From the NCBI GenBank assembly GCA_963840565.1, contig CAWIZH010000002.1, positions 1,184,513 through 1,248,512 on the forward strand: a stretch of DNA of 64,000 bases. The letters run 5' to 3'. Positions 23,678 to 31,311 of this stretch are shown here, piece by piece (positions within the stretch are counted from its first letter, which is position 1; each line of letters opens with the position of its first letter). The notes beneath the pieces are model-generated. The model did no database searches. It was not told where the DNA came from and saw only the letters and a list, made by a program, of their open reading frames with translations. Position numbers and translations under genes: made by a program. Origin of the DNA: VRUE01 sp963840565. Lineage in GTDB: Bacteria > Actinomycetota > Thermoleophilia > Solirubrobacterales > 70-9.

Positions 23678-24147
23678 TTCTTTGCCGCCTTGACGAGCTT
23701 GGCCAGGCGCCGGCGCAGCTTCTTCAGCCGCTTGGCGGTGACGAACGGAGCAAGATCCTCGTTGGCCTGCTGCTGCCGCACGCGCAGATCCTCGATCAAC
23801 GCCTCGAGTGCCTTGCGATCCTGGCTTGCGTTCTCGCCACAGAGGCCCTCCAGCAGCTCGATCTCTACATCGAGGTCGCGCCGCTCGCCGAGCGCGTCGG
23901 CGAGTGCCTTTACCTTCTTCAGCGCCTTGCGCTGCCGCTTGCGCGGGAAGCACTCCTCAAAGACCTCCAGCGCCGCCCGCAGGCGCCGGGTCGCCACGCG
24001 CATATCGTGGACGTGCTCGACTTCCCCGAGGTCGAGCACCCCGTCCGCCTGCCTGAAGACCTCCTTGGCGCGGACCTTGACCACGCGCCTGGCGGCGACC
24101 CCGAACGATGCCTCGCAGTCGAGCTCGACCTTGCGCGCGCTTGCCAC
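23674..24147 (-). CDS. CHAD-domain protein, N-terminal half (split gene)
   Basis: 157 residues from GTG at 24147. It contains the first CHAD repeat: VEHVHDMRVATRRLRAALEVF with the invariant His and Arg series, then ALADALGERRDLDVEIELLE. It ends in a Lys/Arg-rich helix (RLKKLRRRLAKLVKAAKK). The stop coincides with the start of the second half. It lies just downstream of ppx on the same strand. The positively charged pore of the CHAD fold binds polyphosphate chains. Confidence 0.83.
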   Translation of the reverse strand: MASARKVELDCEASFGVAARRVVKVRAKEVFRQADGVLDLGEVEHVHDMRVATRRLRAALEVFEECFPRKRQRKALKKVKALADALGERRDLDVEIELLEGLCGENASQDRKALEALIEDLRVRQQQANEDLAPFVTAKRLKKLRRRLAKLVKAAKK

Positions 24148-24178
24148 AGAATGAGGCTAAAGGAGACCGGCCGCCCGC

Positions 24179-25087
24179 TCAGGCAGCGAGGCGAATGCGG
24201 GAGCCGTTGAGGCTGCCGTTGAGCATGTCGAGGACGACGCCCTCGCGCAGGCCGCCCTTGCCGATCTGCAATGGCTGGCCAAGCAGCTCGGAGACCTTCT
24301 CAAGCAAAAGCACCCCGGTGGCGAGGATGCGAACCCGTTCGGGATCCAGCTCGAAGCGACGGGCGACATCGGCAGCGGGATCGCCACAGAGGACGCGAAT
24401 GCCGCGCTCGAGCGTCTCGTATTCGAGCACGGCGCCGACCAGGCGCCGCAGCGAGGTGGCGCTGCCGCCGACAGCAACTGCCTGCGCAGGATGCTCGATC
24501 TCGACTCCGGCAAAGATGTCGTCGATGCGGTCGCGGACCTTGCGGATCTCGGCTGCCGAGGGCGGGTCGGACGAGATCAGCTCGTCCGCCAGCACTCCCG
24601 AGCCAACCCGCCAGGAGAGAACCTTTGAAGCGCCGCCGGGCACGGTGCCGAGAATCACCTCGGTCGAGCCGCCGCCGACGTCGACGACGCCGACCTTGCC
24701 GGCCACCGGGTGGCCAAGCGTCTTGGTCGCGCCGATGAAGGAGAGCCTCCCCTCCTCCTCGTCGCTGAGCACCTCGACCGACACTCCGGCCGCCTCGCCG
24801 ATCGCCTCCGCCACCGCCGCCCCGTTGGAGGCCTCGCGCACCGCGGCGGTCGCAACCGCCCGGATCTCCTCCGCGCCGAGCTCTTTCGCCAGCCGCACCT
24901 GGGTCGCGACGACCTCGCAGACTTCGTCGATCTTCGAGCCGACAATCGCGCCGTCGGAGTCGAGCGCCTTGTTGATCCGCGTGTAGGCCCGCTGCTCCAT
25001 CACCTTCTTCAACTGGCCGTCGACGGGCTCCGCGACGAGCACGCGGGTCGTGTTGGACCCAATATCTATGGCGGCACAGAGCGTCAC
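24179..25087 (-). CDS. ppx: Exopolyphosphatase / Ppx-GppA family phosphatase
   Basis: 302 residues, the short two-domain actinobacterial form. The ASKHA-fold motifs are AAIDIGSNTTRVLVAE (phosphate-1), VATAAVREASNG, VGVVDVGGGSTEVILG (phosphate-2, with the Gly-rich loop) and LATGVLLLEKV. It hydrolyses polyphosphate or pppGpp. The GTG start lies 47 bases past the long hairpin that follows phoU, and the CHAD genes are downstream, so degradation and binding of polyphosphate are encoded together. Confidence 0.9.
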   Translation of the reverse strand: MTLCAAIDIGSNTTRVLVAEPVDGQLKKVMEQRAYTRINKALDSDGAIVGSKIDEVCEVVATQVRLAKELGAEEIRAVATAAVREASNGAAVAEAIGEAAGVSVEVLSDEEEGRLSFIGATKTLGHPVAGKVGVVDVGGGSTEVILGTVPGGASKVLSWRVGSGVLADELISSDPPSAAEIRKVRDRIDDIFAGVEIEHPAQAVAVGGSATSLRRLVGAVLEYETLERGIRVLCGDPAADVARRFELDPERVRILATGVLLLEKVSELLGQPLQIGKGGLREGVVLDMLNGSLNGSRIRLAA

Positions 25088-25133
25088 GGGCTTACGTTCA
25101 TGTTCCCAGACTCGTCGGATCTCAAGCGCCTAT

Positions 25134-25211
25134 GGGAGGTGTGGCCATGCGTCGATGGACGCTCAACACAGCCGCAGGCTGTGTGTCCAGCGATGCATGG
25201 CCACACCTCCC
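25134..25211. repeat. 17-bp perfect inverted repeat directly after the phoU stop
   Basis: Arms 25134-25150 and 25195-25211 (outer bases GGGAGGTGTG) pair perfectly. A nested 8-bp stem ACACAGCC-GCA-GGCTGTGT lies inside, giving a 78-base cruciform-like hairpin. It begins at the base next to the phoU TGA (25212-25214) and separates pst-phoU from ppx-CHAD. It may act as an attenuator or mRNA 3' end. Confidence 0.85.
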
Positions 25212-25898
25212 TCACGCACTCGGGTGCGAGGCGTCCTCGAACTCGCGGAAGAGGCCCGTCACCACGAAGGCGACCTGCTCGCCGATGTCCACCGCGTTGT
25301 CGGCGATCCGCTCGATCGCCCGCGCCGCCAGCAGCATCGTCATCGCCCATTCGCGCCGGTCGGCGTTGTCGCCGATCTCGAGCGCAAGGCGGAAGCATTC
25401 GCGGTTGAGGTTGTCGACGACGTCGTCCTGTCGGACCAGGTCCTGGGCGAGTTCGACGTCGCGATCGCCGAAGGCGCGCTTGGCCTGGCTGATCAGCATC
25501 TTCGTCTGCCCGCCCATCGAAAGGATCAGCTTCACCATCTCCCGGTCGGCCGGCGGCTCGTTGCCGGAGAGCGGGATCATCTTGCAGATGTTCACGCACT
25601 GATCTCCCATCCGCTCGACGCTCTTCAGCACGTGCAGCAGGGCCGAGATCAGGCGCAGGTCGGTTGCCACCGGCGACTGCGTCGCCAGCAGCGTGATCAG
25701 GCTCTGGTGCACCTCGAGGTAGCGGCCGTCGATGCGGTCGTCGTCGACGACCACCAGCTGCGCCAGCTCGACGTCCTGGTGCTCGATCGCCTCCAGGGTC
25801 CGTTCGAGCGCAGCGCTGACCAGGTTGAGCCCGTCGAGGGCGCTCCCCTCGAGGCGGTCGAGCTCCTCCTGGTACTGGGTGCGAGTTTCGGTCGGCAT
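25212..25898 (-). CDS. phoU: Phosphate transport system regulator PhoU
   Basis: 228-residue helical protein, the usual PhoU size, with two three-helix repeats. Metal-binding E/D-rich motifs include VVVDDDRIDGRYLEVHQ and LVRQDDVVDNLNRECF; VERMGDQCVNICK and IERIADNAVDIGEQ are the family signatures. It signals phosphate sufficiency from the Pst transporter to the PhoR/PhoB-type system. Its ATG overlaps the pstB stop (TGATG). The stop is followed at once by a long hairpin. Confidence 0.95.
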   Translation of the reverse strand: MPTETRTQYQEELDRLEGSALDGLNLVSAALERTLEAIEHQDVELAQLVVVDDDRIDGRYLEVHQSLITLLATQSPVATDLRLISALLHVLKSVERMGDQCVNICKMIPLSGNEPPADREMVKLILSMGGQTKMLISQAKRAFGDRDVELAQDLVRQDDVVDNLNRECFRLALEIGDNADRREWAMTMLLAARAIERIADNAVDIGEQVAFVVTGLFREFEDASHPSA

Positions 25899-26788
25899 CA
25901 GCCGAACTTCCCGGTCACGTACTGCTCGGTGCGATCGTCGTCGGGGTTGGTGAAGACCTTGTCGGTGGCGCCGACCTCGACCAGCTCGCCGCCCAGCATG
26001 AAGACGGTGGTGTCGGCGACGCGCGCCGCCTGCTGCATGTTGTGGGTGACGATGACGATCGTCACCCGCTGCTTCAGCTCGCCGATCAGCTCCTCGATCT
26101 TCAGCGTCGCCACCGGGTCCAGGGCCGAGCAGGGCTCGTCCATCAGCAGCACCTCGGGCTCGACCGCGAGCGCACGGGCGATGCAGAGGCGCTGCTGCTG
26201 ACCGCCAGAGAGGCCAGCGCCGGGACCCTTGAGCCGGTCCTTAACCTCATCCCAGAGACCGGCCCCGACCAGCGCTTCGCGGCCGCGGTCCTCGATCTCG
26301 CTGCGCGGCGCACCGGTCAGCCGCAGGCCCGCGGTGACGTTGTCGATCACCGACATCGTCGGGAAGGGATTCGGCTTCTGGAAGACCATGCCGACCGCGC
26401 GGCGCACGGCGACGACGTCGATCGCGCTGTCGTAGAGGTCGAGCTCGTCGAGCAGTATCTCGCCGCTGGCGCTGGCGCCGGGGATCTCCTCGTGCATGCG
26501 ATTGATGCAGCGCACCATCGTCGACTTGCCGCAACCGGAGGGGCCGATGATCGCGGTGACGCGGTCGGCGCTGAAATCGAGGCTGACCCCGCGCACCGCG
26601 TGGGTGGCGCCGTAGTAGGCGTTGAGGGCCTTGAGCTGGACGTTGCCGACAGTGCGCTTTTTGGCGCCCGCCTGATGAACGCTGCTGCCGGAGATCGAGA
26701 TCGCCGGCCCCCTCTGCGGTGCGCGTGCCTGTGACTCTGGGTTTGGCTCGGTCATCGTGGTGCTCTCGATCGACTCTCTGCTGTCCAT
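25898..26788 (-). CDS. pstB: Phosphate ABC transporter ATP-binding protein PstB
   Basis: 296 residues, with a roughly 45-residue polar N-terminal extension beyond the usual 250. Walker A is GPSGCGKST, the Q-loop FQKPNPFPTMSV is characteristic of PstB, the signature is LSGGQQQRLC and Walker B is VLLMDEPCSALDP. It energises high-affinity phosphate import with PstSCA. The ATG at 26788 follows GAGGAG by eight bases. Confidence 0.95.
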   Translation of the reverse strand: MDSRESIESTTMTEPNPESQARAPQRGPAISISGSSVHQAGAKKRTVGNVQLKALNAYYGATHAVRGVSLDFSADRVTAIIGPSGCGKSTMVRCINRMHEEIPGASASGEILLDELDLYDSAIDVVAVRRAVGMVFQKPNPFPTMSVIDNVTAGLRLTGAPRSEIEDRGREALVGAGLWDEVKDRLKGPGAGLSGGQQQRLCIARALAVEPEVLLMDEPCSALDPVATLKIEELIGELKQRVTIVIVTHNMQQAARVADTTVFMLGGELVEVGATDKVFTNPDDDRTEQYVTGKFG

Positions 26789-26825
26789 CCTAGGACTCCT
26801 CGGGTGGCGGGCGGACGCGCGGGGA

Positions 26826-27710
26826 TCATGCCCCCATGCGCTTGCGGGAACGGGCGTAGAAGGCGCGGGCGACGATGTTGAGGACGAGCACGAAGGCGAT
26901 CAGGATCAACGCCGCCGCCCAGGCCTGGGTGTGCGCCTCGGGACTGGGCGACTCCGAGGACTGGAAGATGAAGATCGGGATCGAGGCCAGCGCTTCGCCC
27001 GGTTCGGTGAGCACGCCCTGTCCGTAGATCGAGGAGAGCAGGATCAGCGGCGCGGTCTCGCCGGCGACGCGGGCGACGGCGAGCAGGGCCCCTGTGATCA
27101 GTCCGCCGGCCGCGGTCGGGATCGTGATCCGGACGGTCGAACGCCAGTGGGCGATGCCGAGCGCATGGGCGGCCTCCTTGAGGTTGGCCGGGACCAGGGT
27201 CAGCACCTCCTGCGCGGTGCGGGCGACGATCGGCAGCATGATGATCGCCAGCGCCACCGAGGCCGCAAAGCCGCTCTGCTTGTTGCCCTCGACCAGCAGG
27301 CCGAAGACGAAGATGCCGGTGATGATCGTCGGCACCCCGTTGAGGATGTCGAGCACGAAGCGGACGGCGTGGCCGAAGCGCGGCCCGGCGAACTCGGTGG
27401 TGTAGATCGCGACCAGGAGGCCGACCGGGATCGCCATCAGGGCGGCGATGCCGACCATGATCGCCGAACCGACGATCGCGTTGGAGATGCCGCCGCTGGT
27501 ATCGCCGAAGAGGCCGGTCGGAGTCGTGAGGAAGTGCAGGCTGAGCGCACCCAGCCCCTTCAAGAGGACCGAGCCGACGACGATCAGCAGCACCGCGACG
27601 GCAAGCAGCGCGGCAATCGTCGAGGCGATCTCAATCACCCGGTTGACCCGCTTGCGCCGCTTCAGGTTGCCGCGGTCGAGCAGCAGCGCGTGTCCGCCCG
27701 GCGCGTTCAC
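26826..27710 (-). CDS. pstA: Phosphate ABC transporter permease PstA
   Basis: 294-residue inner-membrane permease with six predicted helices and the PstA-typical FLTTPTGLFGDTSGGISNAI and GVPTIITGIFVFGL; the EAA loop is EAAHALGIAHWRSTVRITIP. The GTG start overlaps the pstC stop (GTGA). Confidence 0.94.
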   Translation of the reverse strand: MNAPGGHALLLDRGNLKRRKRVNRVIEIASTIAALLAVAVLLIVVGSVLLKGLGALSLHFLTTPTGLFGDTSGGISNAIVGSAIMVGIAALMAIPVGLLVAIYTTEFAGPRFGHAVRFVLDILNGVPTIITGIFVFGLLVEGNKQSGFAASVALAIIMLPIVARTAQEVLTLVPANLKEAAHALGIAHWRSTVRITIPTAAGGLITGALLAVARVAGETAPLILLSSIYGQGVLTEPGEALASIPIFIFQSSESPSPEAHTQAWAAALILIAFVLVLNIVARAFYARSRKRMGA

Positions 27711-28696
27711 AGTGCCTCCGCCTCAGTCAGCGTCGCGTCAGTGTCCTTGAGCTTGCCGCGCTGAACGATCAGGCGGGCGATCACGTTGACGACGACGGCG
27801 AAGATCAGCAGGATCAGGCCCAGATAAGCCAGCGAGGGCTTCTGCAGCGCCCCGGGCGCGCCCTGGAACTGAGCCGCGATCTGAGCCGCCATCGTGCCGC
27901 CGGTGTGAAAGAGCGAGACGTTGATCGCGGTCGCGCCGCCGATCACCTGGGCGACCGCGATCGCCTCGCCGATCGCGCGGCCCAGACCGAGGATCGAAGC
28001 GCCGACGATGCCGGCGCGCGAGTAAGGCAGCACCACTTCCCTGACCATCTCCCAGCGAGTGGCGCCCAGCGCGTAGGCGCCCTCCTTGAGATCGCCGGGC
28101 ACCGTCTCGAAGACCTCGCGGGTGACGCTGGTGATGATCGGCGTGACCATGATCGTCAGGATCACCGCCGCGGTCAGGTAGCCGAAGGCCGAGGGATCGC
28201 CGCTGAAGATCGGCAGGAAGCCGAAGGCGCTCTGCAGCGCCGGCTCGATCGTGTCGTGCATGAAGGGGCCGAGGACGAGGATCCCCCAGAGGCCGAGGAT
28301 CACGGTCGGGATCGCCGCCAGCATGTCGACCAGGGTCGCCACCGGCCGGCGCAAGCGAGAGGGAGCGAGCTCGGTGAGGAAGATCGAGATCGCGATCGAG
28401 ATCGGCGCGGCGAAGAGCAGGGCGATCGCCGAGGTGACCACCGTCCCGTAGAGGAACGGCGCCGCGCCGAAGTTTTCCGTGACCGGGTTCCAGTCGTTGG
28501 TGGTGACGAAACCGATGCCGAAAGCGGAGATCGCCGGCGAGGCGATGTGAATGACCTCGTAGACGATCCCGACTATGACCGCGACGGCGAGCGCTGCTGC
28601 GAGGCCGGAGAGGCCTCGCAGCAGCGGATCGCCGATGCGGTCAGTGAGGTTGCGCCGGGCCCGCAGCACTGGGTTGCTGAGGGCGCCGGCCTCCAA
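27707..28696 (-). CDS. pstC: Phosphate ABC transporter permease PstC
   Basis: 329-residue permease partner of PstA. Features are FVTTNDWNPVTENFGAAPFL, the conserved AAIPTVILGLWGILVLGPF and an EAA loop EGAYALGATRWEMVREVVLP. It starts one base after the pstS stop codon, so pstSCAB-phoU reads as one operon. Confidence 0.94.
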   Translation of the reverse strand: MEAGALSNPVLRARRNLTDRIGDPLLRGLSGLAAALAVAVIVGIVYEVIHIASPAISAFGIGFVTTNDWNPVTENFGAAPFLYGTVVTSAIALLFAAPISIAISIFLTELAPSRLRRPVATLVDMLAAIPTVILGLWGILVLGPFMHDTIEPALQSAFGFLPIFSGDPSAFGYLTAAVILTIMVTPIITSVTREVFETVPGDLKEGAYALGATRWEMVREVVLPYSRAGIVGASILGLGRAIGEAIAVAQVIGGATAINVSLFHTGGTMAAQIAAQFQGAPGALQKPSLAYLGLILLIFAVVVNVIARLIVQRGKLKDTDATLTEAEAL

Positions 28697-29740
28697 CTAA
28701 CTGCCGATCTTGGCGATCGCCGCTTTGCCGGCGGCGACGACCTGCTTGGGCAGTGGCGCGAAGTCGAGGTCGGGGCCGAATTCCTGGCCCGCCGGACTGA
28801 TCGCGTAGGTGATGAACTTTTTCAGCGCTTCGGCCTTTTCGCTTTCCAGCGGCACGATCACGTAGGTGTAGGTCGAGATCGGGTAGGCGCCCTTGGCCGA
28901 GGCCGGCAGGTCGGCGAGCGAGATCGAGTTGTCCTTGGCGATCGTCTTCACCGCGTCGGCGGCTGCTTCGACGCTTTCCACGCCCGGTTCCGGGAATTCC
29001 CCGGCCGAGTTTTCGACCAGCGGCATGCTGAGTTCGTTGGAGAGCGCGTAGGCGAGGCCGACGTAGCCGATCGCGCCGTCGGTCTGCGAGATCGCCGCGG
29101 CGACGCCGTCGTTCTTTTCAGCGCCGACGCCGGTCGGGAACTTGACCGTGGTCGAGGTGCCGACCGTCGACTTGAATTCGGGGCTGATCGTCGAGAGGTA
29201 GTTGGTGAAGGCAAAGGTGTCGCCGCTGCCGTCGCTGCGGTAGACGGGGGTGATCTTGGTGCTCGGCAGGCTGGCGCCGGAGTTGAGCTTGGCGATCGCC
29301 GGATCGTCCCACTGGGTGATCTTGCCGAGGTAGATGTCGGCGAGGACTTCGCCGCTCAGCTTCAGGTTGCTGGGCGCGCCGCTGACGTTGTAGGCGGGCA
29401 CGGTTCCGCTCAGCGCCCAGGGGATCTGCTCGACGCCATCGGCTTCTTCGAACTGTTCCGGCGTCAGAGGGGCGTCGGAGGCGCCGAAGTCGACCGAGCG
29501 CGAGGTGATCTGGTCGATCCCGCCACCACTGCCGATCGCGCCGTAGGTGACCGTTTCTTCGGACTTGCTGGCGTAGTCGGACTGCCACTTCGACATCAAC
29601 GGGGCGACCAGCGTGCTGCCGGCGCCGACCAGTGGCGAGCTGGACGACCCTCCGCTGCTGTCCGATGACGAGCTGCCGCATGCTGCAACGGCGACGGCAA
29701 GAGCCAGCGCCACGCTGACAGTGAGAAGTCTCTTGGTCAC
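28697..29740 (-). CDS. pstS: Phosphate-binding lipoprotein PstS
   Basis: 347 residues with signal peptide and lipobox (AVAACGSS, cysteine at about 21), so it is anchored to the outer face of the membrane. The phosphate-site segments are LVGAGSTLVAPLM, YGAIGSGGGIDQITS and FGASDAPLTPEQ, then YRSDGSGDTFAFTNYL. It delivers phosphate to PstCA. The GTG start follows AAGGAG. The 140-base upstream region contains four 11-bp direct repeats, a likely PHO box. Confidence 0.95.
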   Translation of the reverse strand: MTKRLLTVSVALALAVAVAACGSSSSDSSGGSSSSPLVGAGSTLVAPLMSKWQSDYASKSEETVTYGAIGSGGGIDQITSRSVDFGASDAPLTPEQFEEADGVEQIPWALSGTVPAYNVSGAPSNLKLSGEVLADIYLGKITQWDDPAIAKLNSGASLPSTKITPVYRSDGSGDTFAFTNYLSTISPEFKSTVGTSTTVKFPTGVGAEKNDGVAAAISQTDGAIGYVGLAYALSNELSMPLVENSAGEFPEPGVESVEAAADAVKTIAKDNSISLADLPASAKGAYPISTYTYVIVPLESEKAEALKKFITYAISPAGQEFGPDLDFAPLPKQVVAAGKAAIAKIGS

Positions 29741-29810
29741 GCGTATCTCCTTAAAGTTCGGGAACCGAATTGGCGTTTCGGCGCCACACTCTCAGCGGCC
29801 CCCTCGCAGC

Positions 29811-29854
29811 TTGTTACCTGGCTGTATCGAGGATGTAAAAAAGATGTAAAAGAC
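29811..29854 (-). promoter_or_regulatory. Candidate PHO box upstream of pstS
   Basis: Four consecutive 11-bp units, each with TGT at positions 2-4 on the plus strand: tTGTTAcctgg, cTGTATcgagg, aTGTAAaaaag, aTGTAAaagac. PhoB/PhoP-type regulators bind 11-bp direct repeats. The array lies about 70-115 bases upstream of the pstS start. Confidence 0.6.
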
Positions 29855-29880
29855 CCTGCGACGGGCGGTCGGCCCGCGCA

Positions 29881-30168
29881 TCAGCCGTCCGGCGAAAAGC
29901 GGTAGCCGATCCCACTGTGGGTGTGGATCAGGCGCTGACCCGGCAACGCGTCGCTCAGCTTCGAGCGCAGGCGGCTGACGTAGACGTCGACCGAGCGATC
30001 GTCATGGCGCGGTTCCCGCCCCCAGACCTCGGCATAGAGCTCCTCGCGGGTGAGGATGCGTTGCGGGTGCGCGGCCAGCGTGGTCAGCAGCTGCAGCTCG
30101 CGCATGGTCAGGCTCAGCGGCCGGCCGTCGACCAGTGCCGCGTGCTCTTCGGGCCGAATCTCCAGCAT
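29881..30168 (-). CDS. Stand-alone PhoB/OmpR-type winged-helix DNA-binding protein
   Basis: 95 residues forming only the C-terminal effector domain of a PhoB-type response regulator (LTMRELQLLTTLAAHPQRIL, then DDRSVDVYVSRLRSKLSD and IHTHSGIGYRF). There is no receiver domain and no upstream frame that could supply one. It lies between pstS and a full response regulator gene. It may compete with or assist that regulator at PHO boxes. It is not obviously a broken gene because it has its own ATG and intact ends. Confidence 0.82.
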   Translation of the reverse strand: MLEIRPEEHAALVDGRPLSLTMRELQLLTTLAAHPQRILTREELYAEVWGREPRHDDRSVDVYVSRLRSKLSDALPGQRLIHTHSGIGYRFSPDG

Positions 30169-30200
30169 GGCGACCGAGGATCGCCGCCGCGGGCGAGGAA

Positions 30201-30244
30201 TCGGTTACGCGGCCGTAAAGCTGCTGTGAACTACTTGTGAATTC
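30201..30244 (-). promoter_or_regulatory. Candidate PHO box upstream of the winged-helix gene
   Basis: Four 11-bp units: tcGGTTAcgcg, gcCGTAAagct, gcTGTGAacta, ctTGTGAattc. The reverse strand reads as repeated TTCACA/TTTACG. The array overlaps the last codons of the upstream response regulator gene and ends 33 bases before the winged-helix ATG. Confidence 0.5.
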
Positions 30245-31008
30245 TCGGGCTGCCGGTCGAGGCCGGCGTCGACCTCTTCGGCCAGCTCGGGGGCGACGCC
30301 ACCGACCGCCTCGGGATCGAAGCGGTAGCCGACGCCGAAATGGGTGTGGATGTAGCGCCAGCCCGGCGAGCGCTTCTCCAGCTTCTGGCGCAGCTTGCGG
30401 ATGAAGACGTCGACCGAGCGATCGCCGTGGGCCATCGCGTAGCCCCAGACCCGCTGGTAAATCGCCTCGCGCTCGAGCACCTGGCCCTTGGCGTCGGCGA
30501 GCAGCTGCAACAGCTCGAACTCGCGGCGGGTCAGGTCGAGGCTGCCGTCGCCGACAAAGGCCTGGAACTGGTCGGCGCGGATCTCGAGCTCGCCGACGAC
30601 GACGGGGCCGGCCTCGGTGCCGGCACGGCTGCGACGGCGGCGGCGGGAAACGGCCTCGATCCGCGCCATCACCTCCTCCGGGTGGCACGGCTTGGCGATC
30701 CAATCGTCAACCCCGAGCCGCAGGCCCCGCACCCGCTGGGCCACGGTCGAGCGACCGGTGCAGACGATCACGCCGAGGTCCGGCAGCATCGCGCAGACCC
30801 GCTCCATGTAACTCCAGGCTTCGTCGCCGAGAACCGCCGGGTCGAGCAGCAGGGCGTTGAGCTTCATCGCCACCAGCTCCTCCGGCGGGATCGCGCTGCT
30901 CAGCACCCGCTGCTGCCATCCCGCTGTTTCGGTTCGCTTCGACAACACGGTCACGAAGCCGCTGTCATTGTCGATTACCGCGAGCCGGATGGTCTGCTGT
31001 GTGTTCAA
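30205..31008 (-). CDS. Response regulator, PhoB/PhoP type
   Basis: 267 residues. The receiver domain spans about 1-125 with the acidic pair in VIDNDSG, the phospho-acceptor Asp in LLLDPAVLG, Thr in VIVCTGR and Lys in WIAKPCHPEE. The winged-helix effector spans about 140-235 (LDLTRREFELLQLLADA, GDRSVDVFIRKLRQKLE, IHTHFGVGYRFDP), and about 30 extra residues follow. Position beside pstS-phoU suggests the phosphate-starvation regulator. No sensor kinase gene is adjacent. The TTG start at 31008 lacks a clear ribosome binding site. Confidence 0.85.
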   Translation of the reverse strand: MNTQQTIRLAVIDNDSGFVTVLSKRTETAGWQQRVLSSAIPPEELVAMKLNALLLDPAVLGDEAWSYMERVCAMLPDLGVIVCTGRSTVAQRVRGLRLGVDDWIAKPCHPEEVMARIEAVSRRRRRSRAGTEAGPVVVGELEIRADQFQAFVGDGSLDLTRREFELLQLLADAKGQVLEREAIYQRVWGYAMAHGDRSVDVFIRKLRQKLEKRSPGWRYIHTHFGVGYRFDPEAVGGVAPELAEEVDAGLDRQPENSQVVHSSFTAA

Positions 31009-31311
31009 GTGGCGGGCGCCGCGTTTGGCAAAGGAGTGCCCTTGCTGCGAGACGACGGGATTGTATGCGCCAATGACGTCGGACGCGCCGGCAAAAGCCC
31101 TGCGTTCACAGGATTTTCACAGCTGAAAAGCCCTAATTTGCGGAAAAGCGGCCGATCCGTCGCTCAACAGGTTGTTACTCGACGTTCTCCGGGGGTTCTC
31201 CGAATGTTCACGGCCAAGCGGCCGCCCGACGCCAGACTCATCCTTACGAGACTCCTCTCTCGTCACCGCGAACGGCCCACTGCCCCGGGCCGTTCGCCAT
31301 TTCTGGGCCCG
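31009..31311. promoter_or_regulatory. Response-regulator control region with 11-bp repeats
   Basis: 302 bases without a gene. Two groups of 11-bp direct repeats resemble actinobacterial PHO boxes (GTTCACC-like): GTTCACAGGAT / TTTCACAGCTG at 31104-31125, and GTTCTCCGGGG / GTTCTCCGAAT / GTTCACGGCCA at 31184-31216. They read on the plus strand, opposite to the repeats near pstS, so orientation or autoregulation may differ. Confidence 0.5.

Noticed and set aside
26757..29668. Long plus-strand frames opposite pstA, pstC and pstS
   Set aside because: Composition typical of the complementary strand of high-GC genes; the minus-strand products are clear Pst proteins.
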